From positions 248,001 through 312,000 of the forward strand of contig NZ_JANSUY010000001.1 of the NCBI RefSeq assembly GCF_024741135.1: 64,000 nt of DNA, given 5' to 3'. The notes beneath the pieces are model-generated. The model ran no database searches. It was not told the origin of the DNA and worked only from the letters and a program-made list of their open reading frames with translations. The position numbers were made by a program, and so were the translations under genes. Origin of the DNA: Aquiflexum gelatinilyticum. Its GTDB lineage: Bacteria > Bacteroidota > Bacteroidia > Cytophagales > Cyclobacteriaceae. This document shows positions 36,098 through 44,275 of the stretch, piece after piece. Positions within the stretch are counted from its first letter, which is position 1, and the number at the start of each line of letters is the position of its first letter.

Positions 36098-38194
36098 ATG
36101 AAAAAGATTTTGATATGCTTGCCCTTCTTGTTTTTGGGACTGATTTTCAGAATTTATGCCCAATCTTTCACCATGGAACAGGTGTCTTCCTTTTCTTTTC
36201 CTTCCGAATTGGTGACTTCAAAGCAGGGAAACAAAATGGCTTGGGCCATGAATGAGAAAGGTCTGAGGAATGTATATGTTGCTGAGGCCCCCGATTTCAA
36301 TCCCAAAAAAGTCACCACTTTTGACAAGGACGATGGTCAGGAAATCAGCAGTTTACAGTTTTCTCCGGAAGGTAATTGGCTGCTCTTTGTAAGGGGAGGG
36401 GAGCATGGCAGCAATTGGGATCCGAATGCTGGTTTCAATCCGGCAAACAATTCAAATATTCCTAAAGTAGAGATTTGGACTGTTTCCCTTGAAGGAGGCA
36501 ATGCCAAGGCACTGACTGAAGGAGACTATCCCACGATTTCACCTGATAACAAAACCATTACTTTCCTCAAAGGTGGACAAGTTTGGACTGTCGATTACCA
36601 AGAGGGAAAAGCTTCACAATTGTTTGAAGCCAAAGGAAATATGAACGCCATTGCCTGGTCTCCCGATGGAAAAAAACTATTGTTTGCTGCCAACAGGGGT
36701 ACCCATTCATTAATCGGAATCTTCAGTGGAAAAGCTAATCCGATCCAATGGATTGCCCCTTCTTTCAGCCGGGACGTCAGTCCGAGATGGTCTCCGGACG
36801 GTAGAAAAATTGCTTTTGTGAGATTACCCGGTGGAAAGGGTGAGGCTTTGCCTTTATTGGAACCAAGACACAGTCCTTGGGAAATCTGGGTGGCAGATGT
36901 CGTTACTGGGATTGCCTTCAAGCGATGGAAAGCTCCGGAAACCCTCAGAGGTTCTGTCCCGACAACCAACGGCGGTTTTAACCTTAATTGGGCAGCTGAT
37001 GACAAAATAGTTTACCTATCTTATGAGGATGGATGGCCACATCTCTATGCAATGAACGCTGACTCAGGACCATCCATGCAATTGACAAAGGGCAACTTTA
37101 TGGTAGAGCATATCAGCTTAAGCCAAGATAAGAAATTTCTGGTTTTTTCTGCGAATACAGGACCGGATAAAGCAGACATCGACAGAAGGCATATAGGAAT
37201 GGTTGCTGTAAATGGAGGGGAAATGACACTCTTAACCCAAGGGGAAGGCATTGAAGCCATCCCAACTGTTTTTGCTGACAACAAAGCAGTTGCCTATTTT
37301 TCAGCCACTGCAAAAAGATCACTTCTACCTTCGGTGGTGGAGATTAAAAGTAAAAAATCAAGATTGCTGGCTGAAAATCTTATACCTAATGATTTTCCTG
37401 CAAAGAGTCTTGTTGTGCCAAAACAGGTAACTTTTAAGTCCCTGGATGGCTTAACTGTCCATGGACAGCTTTTTGAAAAAGAGGGAGGACCCACCAAAAA
37501 AGCCGCAGTACTTTTTGTCCATGGAGGGCCACAGCGGCAGATGCTTTTAGGCTGGAGTTACATGGACTATTATTCCAATACCTATGCAGTAAACCAATAT
37601 CTGGCCGAACTTGGGTTTGTGGTATTGTCAGTCAATTTCAGATTGGGAATCGGCTATGGGTATGAATTTCATAAGGCGCCGCGTACCTATTGGCAAGGAG
37701 CCGAAGAATATCTTGATGTAAAGGCGGCAGGGGAATATTTGGCTGATTTACCTCAGGTGGATAAAAACAGGGTTGGGATTTATGGGGGTTCCTATGGAGG
37801 ATATCTGACAGCCTTGGCTTTGGGTAAAGATTCAGGACTTTTCAAAGTCGGTGTGGATATCCATGGTGTCCATAACCTGTCTGGCAGGTTGGAAATGCCC
37901 GAGGGATATGAAAAGGCTCCTGATTATGATGAAGCGGTAAAGACAGCTTGGTTTTCTTCTCCTATAGCCTACATAGAAACCTGGACCTCCCCAGTTCTTT
38001 TTATCCATGGCGACGATGACAGAAATGTACAGGTCAGTCAGACCACTGATTTGGTCAGGAGATTTGAGGAGCGGAAGAAGCCTTATGAATACCTGATTAT
38101 CCCGGGGGATAGCCATCATTGGATGGTATTTTCCAATATGGTCAAAGTCAACAGTGCCACAGCTGATTTTCTCAAAAAACACCTTAATCCCTGA
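36098..38194 (+). CDS. S9 family prolyl-oligopeptidase-like secreted peptidase
   Basis: 698 residues from ATG 36098, which starts a signal peptide ending in IYAQ; the in-frame start at 36059 lies next to the preceding terminator. The N-terminal half is a beta-propeller with PD40/WD-like repeats (FSPEGNWLLFVRGG, AWSPDGKKLLFAANRG, WSPDGRKIAFVR). The C-terminal hydrolase has the nucleophile in GGSYGGY (about 563), Asp in HGDDDRNVQ (about 637) and His in PGDSHHWM (about 670). It should cleave short peptides in the periplasm. The next gene overlaps by 1 nt (TGATG). Confidence 0.94.
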   Translation: MKKILICLPFLFLGLIFRIYAQSFTMEQVSSFSFPSELVTSKQGNKMAWAMNEKGLRNVYVAEAPDFNPKKVTTFDKDDGQEISSLQFSPEGNWLLFVRGGEHGSNWDPNAGFNPANNSNIPKVEIWTVSLEGGNAKALTEGDYPTISPDNKTITFLKGGQVWTVDYQEGKASQLFEAKGNMNAIAWSPDGKKLLFAANRGTHSLIGIFSGKANPIQWIAPSFSRDVSPRWSPDGRKIAFVRLPGGKGEALPLLEPRHSPWEIWVADVVTGIAFKRWKAPETLRGSVPTTNGGFNLNWAADDKIVYLSYEDGWPHLYAMNADSGPSMQLTKGNFMVEHISLSQDKKFLVFSANTGPDKADIDRRHIGMVAVNGGEMTLLTQGEGIEAIPTVFADNKAVAYFSATAKRSLLPSVVEIKSKKSRLLAENLIPNDFPAKSLVVPKQVTFKSLDGLTVHGQLFEKEGGPTKKAAVLFVHGGPQRQMLLGWSYMDYYSNTYAVNQYLAELGFVVLSVNFRLGIGYGYEFHKAPRTYWQGAEEYLDVKAAGEYLADLPQVDKNRVGIYGGSYGGYLTALALGKDSGLFKVGVDIHGVHNLSGRLEMPEGYEKAPDYDEAVKTAWFSSPIAYIETWTSPVLFIHGDDDRNVQVSQTTDLVRRFEERKKPYEYLIIPGDSHHWMVFSNMVKVNSATADFLKKHLNP

Positions 38195-39477
38195 TGAAAA
38201 AAGCATTTTTACTTGTCTTTCTGTCTGCTTTGTTTTCAATACAGACAACAGAAGCACAGAAACTAAACACAAGAAAAGTCCGAAAGATGTTTGAGCAATC
38301 CGACATTATGCAGGAGCATTTCGTGGGATTTATCCTTGAAGAACAGGGAGGCAAAATCATTTATGAACAGAATCCTGACAGGTATTTTGTTCCGGCTTCC
38401 AATACCAAACTTCTGACATTGTATGCAGCATTAAATATCCTTGGGGATTCAATTCCCGGATTGAAATACCATGTCAACGGAGATTCATTGGTAATTTGGG
38501 GTACAGGAGACCCTTCTTTTTTACATCCAAAACTTGATAACCGCAAGGTATTTGATTTTTTGGCAGACAGTCCCTATTCGATATACTTGGCAAAAGATCC
38601 TGATGTTGAATTTGAACCAAGTCCCTGGCGTGCGGATTTGAGCCATTTCCCAATGTATGGTAATGAAACAATAATTAAATCAGATTCTAGCCATAAATTG
38701 ATAGTAAGTCCAATAGGCATATCAAACTATATTAAAATCGATTCTACGCTTATAACCAACAGATTTACACTTCGCAGGTCCAAATCCGGAAAGGAATTAC
38801 TGATGCCAAGTCTTCCGGTTCCTGTTGGTTTTGAAAGCCAAATACCATTTCCTATGGATTTGGAGGTAACCAGAATATTGTTGCAGGATACTTTAAAACG
38901 CGATGTCACGCTGATCAGAAGGCATAGGCCTGCAGGTATCAAGACCCTTCTGAGTATTCCTTCAGATAGCTTGTACAGGCATATGATGCTGCCGAGCGAT
39001 AATTTTCTTGCTGAGCAGATTTTACTTCTTTGTTCAGGTCAATTGGGAGATACTCTGGATGTGAATAAAACAATTGAGTATAGCCTTAAAAACTATTTGG
39101 TTGATCTTAAAAACAAACCGATTTGGGAAGATGGGTCAGGTTTGTCAAGATTTAATCTTTTTACTCCCAATACGGTATTGGAGGTATTGCATAAACTCGA
39201 ACAAAAAATAGGAGATACCGAAAGGTTAAAGACTTTCTTGCCTGCAGGAGGGGTGTCGGGAACGATTAAGAATGCCTATAAAACTGACAATGGAAAACCT
39301 TTTGTTTGGGCCAAAACAGGTTCGCTCAGGTACATGCACCTTCAGAGTGGCTGGATAGAAACCAAGAAGGGGAAAGTCTACCGATATGTCTTTATGAACA
39401 ATAATTTTATCAGACCAACTTCTGAAATAAGAGCCGAAATGGTAAGGTTGATGACAGAAATCCATGAAAAATATTGA
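38194..39477 (+). CDS. dacB: D-alanyl-D-alanine carboxypeptidase/endopeptidase, PBP4 (S13) type
   Basis: 427 residues with a signal peptide (to TEAQ). The active-site motifs are Ser69-x-x-Lys72 (SNTK), SDN (PSDNFLAEQ, about 270) and KTG (WAKTGSLRYM, about 369). It is shorter than E. coli PBP4 (477), with a reduced insert between the SxxK and SxN motifs. It trims or cleaves peptide crosslinks in peptidoglycan in the periplasm. Its start overlaps the S9 peptidase stop by 1 nt, so the two are translationally coupled. Confidence 0.93.
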   Translation: MKKAFLLVFLSALFSIQTTEAQKLNTRKVRKMFEQSDIMQEHFVGFILEEQGGKIIYEQNPDRYFVPASNTKLLTLYAALNILGDSIPGLKYHVNGDSLVIWGTGDPSFLHPKLDNRKVFDFLADSPYSIYLAKDPDVEFEPSPWRADLSHFPMYGNETIIKSDSSHKLIVSPIGISNYIKIDSTLITNRFTLRRSKSGKELLMPSLPVPVGFESQIPFPMDLEVTRILLQDTLKRDVTLIRRHRPAGIKTLLSIPSDSLYRHMMLPSDNFLAEQILLLCSGQLGDTLDVNKTIEYSLKNYLVDLKNKPIWEDGSGLSRFNLFTPNTVLEVLHKLEQKIGDTERLKTFLPAGGVSGTIKNAYKTDNGKPFVWAKTGSLRYMHLQSGWIETKKGKVYRYVFMNNNFIRPTSEIRAEMVRLMTEIHEKY

Positions 39478-39578
39478 AAGAAGAATATTTGTTTAACCCT
39501 CCATATATTGAATTTTTTAAAATCAAACTTTGACTTTTACCATCTTTTTTTATATCTCTTTTTACTTTTTATGAAATA

Positions 39579-39629
39579 AATACCCAGTTCTGGGTATTGT
39601 TTTGAACTAAAGGGTAAATTAAATTTACC
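39579..39629. promoter_or_regulatory. Two adjacent perfect palindromes upstream of the zinc-ribbon gene
   Basis: AATACCCAG-TT-CTGGGTATT (39579-39598) and GGTAAATT-A-AATTTACC (39613-39629) lie in the 190-bp gap before the gene at 39668. Neither has a following T-run strong enough for a good terminator. They look like operator sites for a dimeric regulator, although the first may also end transcription of dacB. Confidence 0.5.
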
Positions 39630-39667
39630 ATAATTAGTTATTAAGTTATTGTTTAAAATTGACTTTT

Positions 39668-40066
39668 ATGGATCTGGAAAAAAAGCAATGCTACTATTGT
39701 GGTAAATCAATTTTAGGAAGAATAGATAAGAAATTCTGTGATGACTACTGCCGCAACAGCCACAACAACCAAAGAAGGATAGGTGACAGTACTGAAGTCA
39801 GAAACATCATGGGATACCTGAAAATAAACAGGAATATTCTTGAAAGGATTCTTGTAGATGGAATTGAAAAAGTAAAGATTCCAAAAGAAAGACTCCAACA
39901 ATTAGGCTACCATTTCAAATACCATACCCACACGTATATCAATTGGAAAGGAAATGTTTATACCTATAGTTTTGAATACGGATTTGTGGAAATGGAAGGA
40001 GGCTGGATTTTAGTGGTAAGGGATTTGGGAGATAACCTTTCGCGAAAGGAGAAAAATATTGAATGA
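39668..40066 (+). CDS. Small zinc-ribbon protein, conserved in Bacteroidota
   Basis: 132 residues from ATG 39668. The N-terminus has a zinc-ribbon-like CYYCGK...KFCDDYC (Cys8, Cys11, Cys24, Cys28), in a GRIDKKFC context seen in many Bacteroidota hypothetical proteins (DUF2116-like). A helical middle and a C-terminal domain with alternating aromatic strands (YTYSFEYGFVEMEGGWILVV) follow. It is probably cytoplasmic and may bind nucleic acid, but that is only inferred from the zinc ribbon. Confidence 0.8.
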   Translation: MDLEKKQCYYCGKSILGRIDKKFCDDYCRNSHNNQRRIGDSTEVRNIMGYLKINRNILERILVDGIEKVKIPKERLQQLGYHFKYHTHTYINWKGNVYTYSFEYGFVEMEGGWILVVRDLGDNLSRKEKNIE

Positions 40067-40155
40067 TTGAAACTTTCAGGTTTTTAAAAACAAATTTCAT
40101 AAATAGAACCCTAAGGCATCTGATTATGTATACATAAGGGAAAATAAACAATACT

Positions 40156-40899
40156 ATGTCTCAATCTTTGTCAAAATCAATGTATGATGACATTGCCACA
40201 GCCGAACTTAATGCATGGCTTGTAAAAACCAGAAAGAAACCTGGATTTATCAATAAGCTGACAAAAAGCACTCAGGAAGGCATCAATAGCATGATCCCTG
40301 AAAAAGTCCATCAGGTTATCACCTATGCGATTGAAAAAATGGTAAAAGGTGTATTATTTGGAACCAAATATATTACCCCTTCACCTTTGATTGGTTCATC
40401 ATTGGAACAAAGGGAAATTAAAGTAAAAAAAATCATTAAAATATACCAAAACACTGCCTCTGCAGAGGGGGCGATTACCGGTGCCGGAGGAATTTTATTG
40501 GGTTTGGCTGATTTCCCTGCATTTCTCACCATCAAAATGAAGATGCTTTTTGAGATTGCTGCAGCATATGGTTATGATGTAAAAAAATTTGAGGAGCGGC
40601 TTTACCTCTTGTATATCTTCAAATTGACATTTTCAAGTCAGGAAACCCGAAATCAGACTTTGTCCCTACTTGAAAACTGGAATGATTATATCGCCAAACT
40701 CCCTGCTGATGTCTCCGATTTTGATTGGAGGGATTTTCAGCTACAGTACAGAGATTACCTGGATCTCGTAAAACTTGCCCAACTAATCCCCATCATAGGT
40801 GCAGGTGTTGGAGCAGTAGCCAACTATCAATTGGCAAATAAACTTGGACAAAATGCCATCCAATGTTATCGTTTAAGGTATTTTGATTGGGAAATTTAG
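40156..40899 (+). CDS. EcsC family protein
   Basis: 247 residues, no signal peptide. The glycine-rich amphipathic segments AEGAITGAGGILLGLADFPA and LIPIIGAGVGAVANYQLANK, the FLTIKMKMLFEIAAAYGYD stretch and the final YRLRYF are typical of the EcsC family, whose function is unclear (first seen near an ABC transporter in Bacillus). It is probably membrane-associated. A 12-bp palindrome TATGTATACATA lies 20 nt before the start codon. Confidence 0.9.
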   Translation: MSQSLSKSMYDDIATAELNAWLVKTRKKPGFINKLTKSTQEGINSMIPEKVHQVITYAIEKMVKGVLFGTKYITPSPLIGSSLEQREIKVKKIIKIYQNTASAEGAITGAGGILLGLADFPAFLTIKMKMLFEIAAAYGYDVKKFEERLYLLYIFKLTFSSQETRNQTLSLLENWNDYIAKLPADVSDFDWRDFQLQYRDYLDLVKLAQLIPIIGAGVGAVANYQLANKLGQNAIQCYRLRYFDWEI

Positions 40900-40940
40900 A
40901 GGATGAAATACTTTAAGGGTTTTTCAATATCTTGAAATTG

Positions 40941-40970
40941 TTGATTTTAAGTTCTTTTATATTAACTTTG
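40941..40970 (+). promoter_or_regulatory. Bacteroidota-type promoter for the DUF1566 lipoprotein
   Basis: TTG at 40941-40943, 19-nt spacer, and TAACTTTG at 40963-40970, an exact TAnnTTTG match, 57 nt before the start codon. Confidence 0.6.
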
Positions 40971-41027
40971 TGGTTATTCAGCAATGTCTTGTTGATTAGC
41001 TTAATACCCACCTAAATTAAAATTAGT

Positions 41028-41651
41028 ATGTTAAAGTCCGTGATATTATCGTCAAAATCGGTACTGCCTTTTTTGGTATCTTTATTTATTATTTTCTCTT
41101 CATGTGTGAAAGAAGAGAGTCCTGAAAACGTTATTGTAGGTGAACCTTATCAAGGTGGAGTTGTGGCACATATTTTCGAGCCAGGAGAAGAGGGATTTGT
41201 AGAAGGTAAGAAAACAGGAATAATCATTGCCCCTGTAGAGGAAGTATTTCAATCGCAATGGGGTTGTCAAGGAACAGCCGTAGGCGGAACTTCCCCGGAA
41301 GTTGGATTTGGTAGATCCAACACTGAATTAGTATTGGCGTTTCATGATGCTTTACCGGACTACTACAACAATCCCACCCAATGCCATCCCGAAAATGATG
41401 GGTCTGTAGCGGCACGGGTCACTTTGGATTTTAATGTGGGAGGATACGATGACTGGTTTATGCCAAGTCAGGAAGAAATGAATTACTTATATAAAAACAG
41501 AGATTTGATTGGCGGTTTTTCATCAGTTGAATATTGGAGTTCATGTGAAAGTAATGCTTCCAACGCCTGTGTGATGTCTTTTGTAACTGGAGAATTGTTG
41601 TCAAAACCTAAGAGTGAGGTTTTGAATGTCAGGGTAATCCGATTCTTTTGA
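41028..41651 (+). CDS. DUF1566 (Lcl C-terminal) domain lipoprotein
   Basis: 207 residues. A lipoprotein signal peptide ends in IIFSSC (near residue 26). The mature domain has the usual DUF1566 layout: GEPYQGGVVAHIFEPGEEGF near the start, NVGGYDDWFMPSQEEMNYLY as the central hallmark, then EYWSSCESNASNACVMSF and a final VRVIRFF. The family is common on Bacteroidota cell surfaces and may bind glycans or proteins. It is monocistronic, with its own promoter and terminator. Confidence 0.87.
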   Translation: MLKSVILSSKSVLPFLVSLFIIFSSCVKEESPENVIVGEPYQGGVVAHIFEPGEEGFVEGKKTGIIIAPVEEVFQSQWGCQGTAVGGTSPEVGFGRSNTELVLAFHDALPDYYNNPTQCHPENDGSVAARVTLDFNVGGYDDWFMPSQEEMNYLYKNRDLIGGFSSVEYWSSCESNASNACVMSFVTGELLSKPKSEVLNVRVIRFF

Positions 41652-41667
41652 TTTGAAAAAAATAAGA

Positions 41668-41702
41668 AAAACCTGTGGGTAAATCTCACAGGTTTTTTTT
41701 TT
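41668..41702 (+). terminator. Rho-independent terminator after the DUF1566 gene
   Basis: Stem AAACCTGTG (41669-41677) pairs with CACAGGTTT (41687-41695), followed by a run of T's. It is located about 18 nt after the stop. Confidence 0.9.
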
Positions 41703-41739
41703 GTCAAAAAATGGGTTAAAATTCATAAAGTATAAGCTT

Positions 41740-42153
41740 ATGTCATTTCAAATTCCCGATTGCTTTTACAGGGTGTCTGTAAAAGCCCTTGTGGTGGATT
41801 CTACACAAAGGTTTCTTCTTGTCAGGGAAGAAAATGGTCTTTGGGAACTTCCCGGAGGTGGATTGGATTTCGGAGAAAGCCCACAGGAAGGGTTACGAAG
41901 AGAATTGAAAGAGGAAATGGCTTTGGAAGCAAAATTCATTTCAGACCATCCCCATTATTTTTTTTCTGTAATCAATCCTAAAGGTCAATATATTGTGAAT
42001 GCCGTTTATCCAACATCGCTTTTTCACCTTGAATTCAAACCTTCACCTGAATGCCAGGAAATCAGATTCTTTAGTCCTTCGGAAGTATTTGAAATCAAAG
42101 AATGGATGTATCCTAATGTATTGGAGTTTGCCAGGCTATATAAAATCCATTAA
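41740..42153 (+). CDS. NUDIX hydrolase
   Basis: 137 residues from ATG 41740; an in-frame start at 41701 would lie in the preceding terminator. The Nudix box is clear (GGLDFGESPQEGLRRELKEE), with Ala instead of the second conserved Gly. It has an N-terminal strand with VKALVVDSTQRFLLVREENG and WELPGGGLDFGE. It should hydrolyse a nucleoside diphosphate linked to another group; the substrate cannot be named. It converges with the DUF1080 gene with 8 nt between stops. Confidence 0.92.
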   Translation: MSFQIPDCFYRVSVKALVVDSTQRFLLVREENGLWELPGGGLDFGESPQEGLRRELKEEMALEAKFISDHPHYFFSVINPKGQYIVNAVYPTSLFHLEFKPSPECQEIRFFSPSEVFEIKEWMYPNVLEFARLYKIH

Positions 42154-42161
42154 TTGAAGAA

Positions 42162-42929
42162 TTAGAAATCTGTTCCCATTTCACCAAGATCAGTGGCTTT
42201 GATCCAGATATTCCTATATAGCACATTATGTCCTTCAGCTTGTAATTTGATACCTCCCGGACGGTCTGTAATTCCTTTTCCTCCGTCATTTCCTCCATCC
42301 TGACCTGAATTTGGACCTCCCCATACCTGGCTAATTGATTTGTCTTCATGGATTTTTTTGCCATTGAAGTAGATGGTCACCCTTGCCTTTTCTACCAACT
42401 TCCCTTCTTTGAACCTTGCAGCCTTGAAGTTGATGTCATAGGCATTCCATTTCCCCAATCCATTGTAAGCCTGTACGGTAGGTATGTGCTCGTTGATAAT
42501 TGCCGCCAATCCATGGTCGCCATAGTCTCCATCGAGAATCTGGATTTCATATCTGTTTTGTAAGTAAACTCCCGAGTTGCCTCCTGCTTCTTGGATTAAA
42601 AATTCGACATGTAACCTGAAATCCCTGAATTCCTCTTTGGTGACGATATCGGCAGCACCATACAATCCTCCTGCGGCTGCCGGGTCATTACTGTTCATCG
42701 CTGTGCCTTTGTCTACCGGATCTTTCACGATTTCCCATTTGATGGGTAGCGCTGCTTTGAATCTTGGGCCTTCCCAATAAGTCCATTTTTGATCCAGCAT
42801 TTTCCTGCTTCCATCAAAAAGTTGCTTTGCACCTTTGGGTTTTTTGGTTCCCACGCCTGTTTGGGAGAAAGCCAACATCGGGGTCATAAGGCACATTGCA
42901 ATAATTGTAATTCTTTGAAATACGTTCAT
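42162..42929 (-). CDS. 3-keto-disaccharide hydrolase/DUF1080 domain secreted protein
   Basis: 255 residues with a signal peptide (cleaved after AFSQ). The mature protein is a concanavalin-like beta-sandwich of the DUF1080 family: AKQLFDGSRKMLDQKWTYWE, FRDFRLHVEFLIQEAGGNSG, VYLQNRYEIQILDGDYGDHG and a C-terminal GGIKLQAEGHNVLYRNIWIK. Family members hydrolyse 3-keto-glycosides and occur beside Gfo/Idh/MocA dehydrogenases; here the nearest such oxidoreductase is 15 kb away, so a direct link is uncertain. Confidence 0.9.
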   Translation of the reverse strand: MNVFQRITIIAMCLMTPMLAFSQTGVGTKKPKGAKQLFDGSRKMLDQKWTYWEGPRFKAALPIKWEIVKDPVDKGTAMNSNDPAAAGGLYGAADIVTKEEFRDFRLHVEFLIQEAGGNSGVYLQNRYEIQILDGDYGDHGLAAIINEHIPTVQAYNGLGKWNAYDINFKAARFKEGKLVEKARVTIYFNGKKIHEDKSISQVWGGPNSGQDGGNDGGKGITDRPGGIKLQAEGHNVLYRNIWIKATDLGEMGTDF

Positions 42930-43106
42930 GGTTATTTTGGTTTGAATAATAGATCAAGATACTTACCATTCAGTTCAAATCGAAAAATTTTTATTCAGCT
43001 GGAAATTATTTGCTGTTATCACAGTTTCAATCAGGTTAATTTTTTTGGCTAGATGTTTTTGGACGATAAGATTTTTAAATTGCCTTGAAAACCTAGCATA
43101 CAACCT

Positions 43107-44009
43107 ATGAAACTATCCCGATTCTTATTGATTTTAGCCTATTTCACTTTTGTTTTATCTTGTGGAAAAAAAGAATCCCAAATCAATCCCGAAGAGCATG
43201 CCGCAGAGGTGGAAGCTTGGTACCAGGATCGGGTTAATTCTGTAAAGTCAGAAGAAGGTTGGCTAAACCTCATAGGATTACATTGGCTTGATGCAGGCGA
43301 AACTACTTTTGGAACCGGTGCAGGATCCAGGTTCCGGTTGGAATCTCAAGGTTTTCCTGATTCGATCGGTGTATTTTTCTTAGAAGAAGGAAAAGTTTAC
43401 TTCACGCCCCAAACAGACAGTATATTCTTGGGAGAAAATGAGTTAAAAGAGAAAGTAAAGATTTTTGATGTGGAAACTCAGGAGTTTGAAAAGCTATCAT
43501 TTAAGAGCCTTAGATGGAATATTATTAAAAGGGCTGATGCCTATGGAGTCAGGTTGAGGGATTTAGAGACGGCTGCTGTCACCCAATTTGAGGGCATTAA
43601 AAGGTATCCGATAGACTTGGAATGGAGGCTTGAAGCTAAATTCATTCCCTATTCCCCGATTAGGGAAATCCCGATTACGAACGTTTTGGGACAGACAACA
43701 CCAAATCCATCACCAGGCTACCTTGAATTTCAAAAAGATGGCATAACCTACAAAATCGATGCTTTGGATGCTGAGGATGAATTATATCTGATCATAGCTG
43801 ACAACACGAGTGGGGGAGAGACCTACGGTGGAGGAAGGTATATGTATGTCAAAAAGCCTGTTTCAGGAGATATTGTGATATTGGATTTTAACAAAGCCTA
43901 TAATCCTCCCTGTGTATTTACGCCACATGCCACTTGCCCACTGCCACCACGACAGAATATGCTTGATCTGGCAATTACAGCTGGGGAAAAGACATTTGGA
44001 GAACATTAG
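43107..44009 (+). CDS. DUF1684 family lipoprotein
   Basis: 300 residues. A lipoprotein signal peptide ends in FVLSC (near residue 19). The body matches DUF1684: LNLIGLHWLDAGETTFGTGA, VTQFEGIKRYPIDLEWR, GGGRYMYVKKP and the C-terminal signature FNKAYNPPCVFTPHATCPLP. The family is widespread with unknown function. Its last codons are followed at once by a degenerate heptamer repeat (44017-44051). Confidence 0.88.
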   Translation: MKLSRFLLILAYFTFVLSCGKKESQINPEEHAAEVEAWYQDRVNSVKSEEGWLNLIGLHWLDAGETTFGTGAGSRFRLESQGFPDSIGVFFLEEGKVYFTPQTDSIFLGENELKEKVKIFDVETQEFEKLSFKSLRWNIIKRADAYGVRLRDLETAAVTQFEGIKRYPIDLEWRLEAKFIPYSPIREIPITNVLGQTTPNPSPGYLEFQKDGITYKIDALDAEDELYLIIADNTSGGETYGGGRYMYVKKPVSGDIVILDFNKAYNPPCVFTPHATCPLPPRQNMLDLAITAGEKTFGEH

Positions 44010-44016
44010 TAGAACC

Positions 44017-44051
44017 GGGAAGCGAGAAGCAAGATGCAAGACATGAGAAAT
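44017..44051. repeat. Degenerate heptamer repeat
   Basis: GAGAAGC, AAGATGC, AAGACAT, GAGAAAT follow one another with period 7, in opposite orientation to the TCTCGYY array at 23598. It lies just after the DUF1684 stop codon. Confidence 0.55.
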
Positions 44052-44087
44052 GTTTAAACTTTTTGATAAAACAATGATTCCTATTAA

Positions 44088-44219
44088 ATGAAGAAATCGG
44101 AATTGCCAACCAAGACTTGCCCTGTCTGCAATCGTCCATTTACATGGAGAAAAAAATGGGAGAAGAATTGGGTGAATGTGAAATACTGCTCCAAAAAATG
44201 TGCGGGGACAAAAAAGTAA
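44088..44219 (+). CDS. DUF2256 family small zinc-finger-like protein
   Basis: 43 residues. Two CxxC-like pairs (Cys11/Cys14 and Cys34/Cys38) flank a tryptophan-rich [20 protein letters not shown] segment, the signature of DUF2256, small proteins often encoded near photolyase or cryptochrome genes in other genomes. None is nearby here. The start at 44088 is the only ATG that includes the whole motif. A strong terminator follows 8 nt after the stop. Confidence 0.88.
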   Translation: MKKSELPTKTCPVCNRPFTWRKKWEKNWVNVKYCSKKCAGTKK

Positions 44220-44226
44220 GAGAATT

Positions 44227-44275
44227 AAAAACCCGGCTGAAATTGAGTTCAGCCGGGTTTTGTATTTTTTTTTAA
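44227..44275. terminator. Bidirectional terminator between convergent genes
   Basis: A 13-bp perfect stem (44229-44241 with 44248-44260, AAACCCGGCTGAA/TTCAGCCGGGTTT) with loop ATTGAG. T-runs lie on the plus side (TTTTGTATTTTTTTTT) and A-runs on the other, so it can serve both the DUF2256 gene and the metalloprotease ending at 44272. Confidence 0.88.

Noticed and set aside
40125-40136. 12-bp palindrome TATGTATACATA before the EcsC gene as an operator
   Set aside because: AT-rich palindromes of this length occur by chance fairly often in such DNA; no second site or other support.
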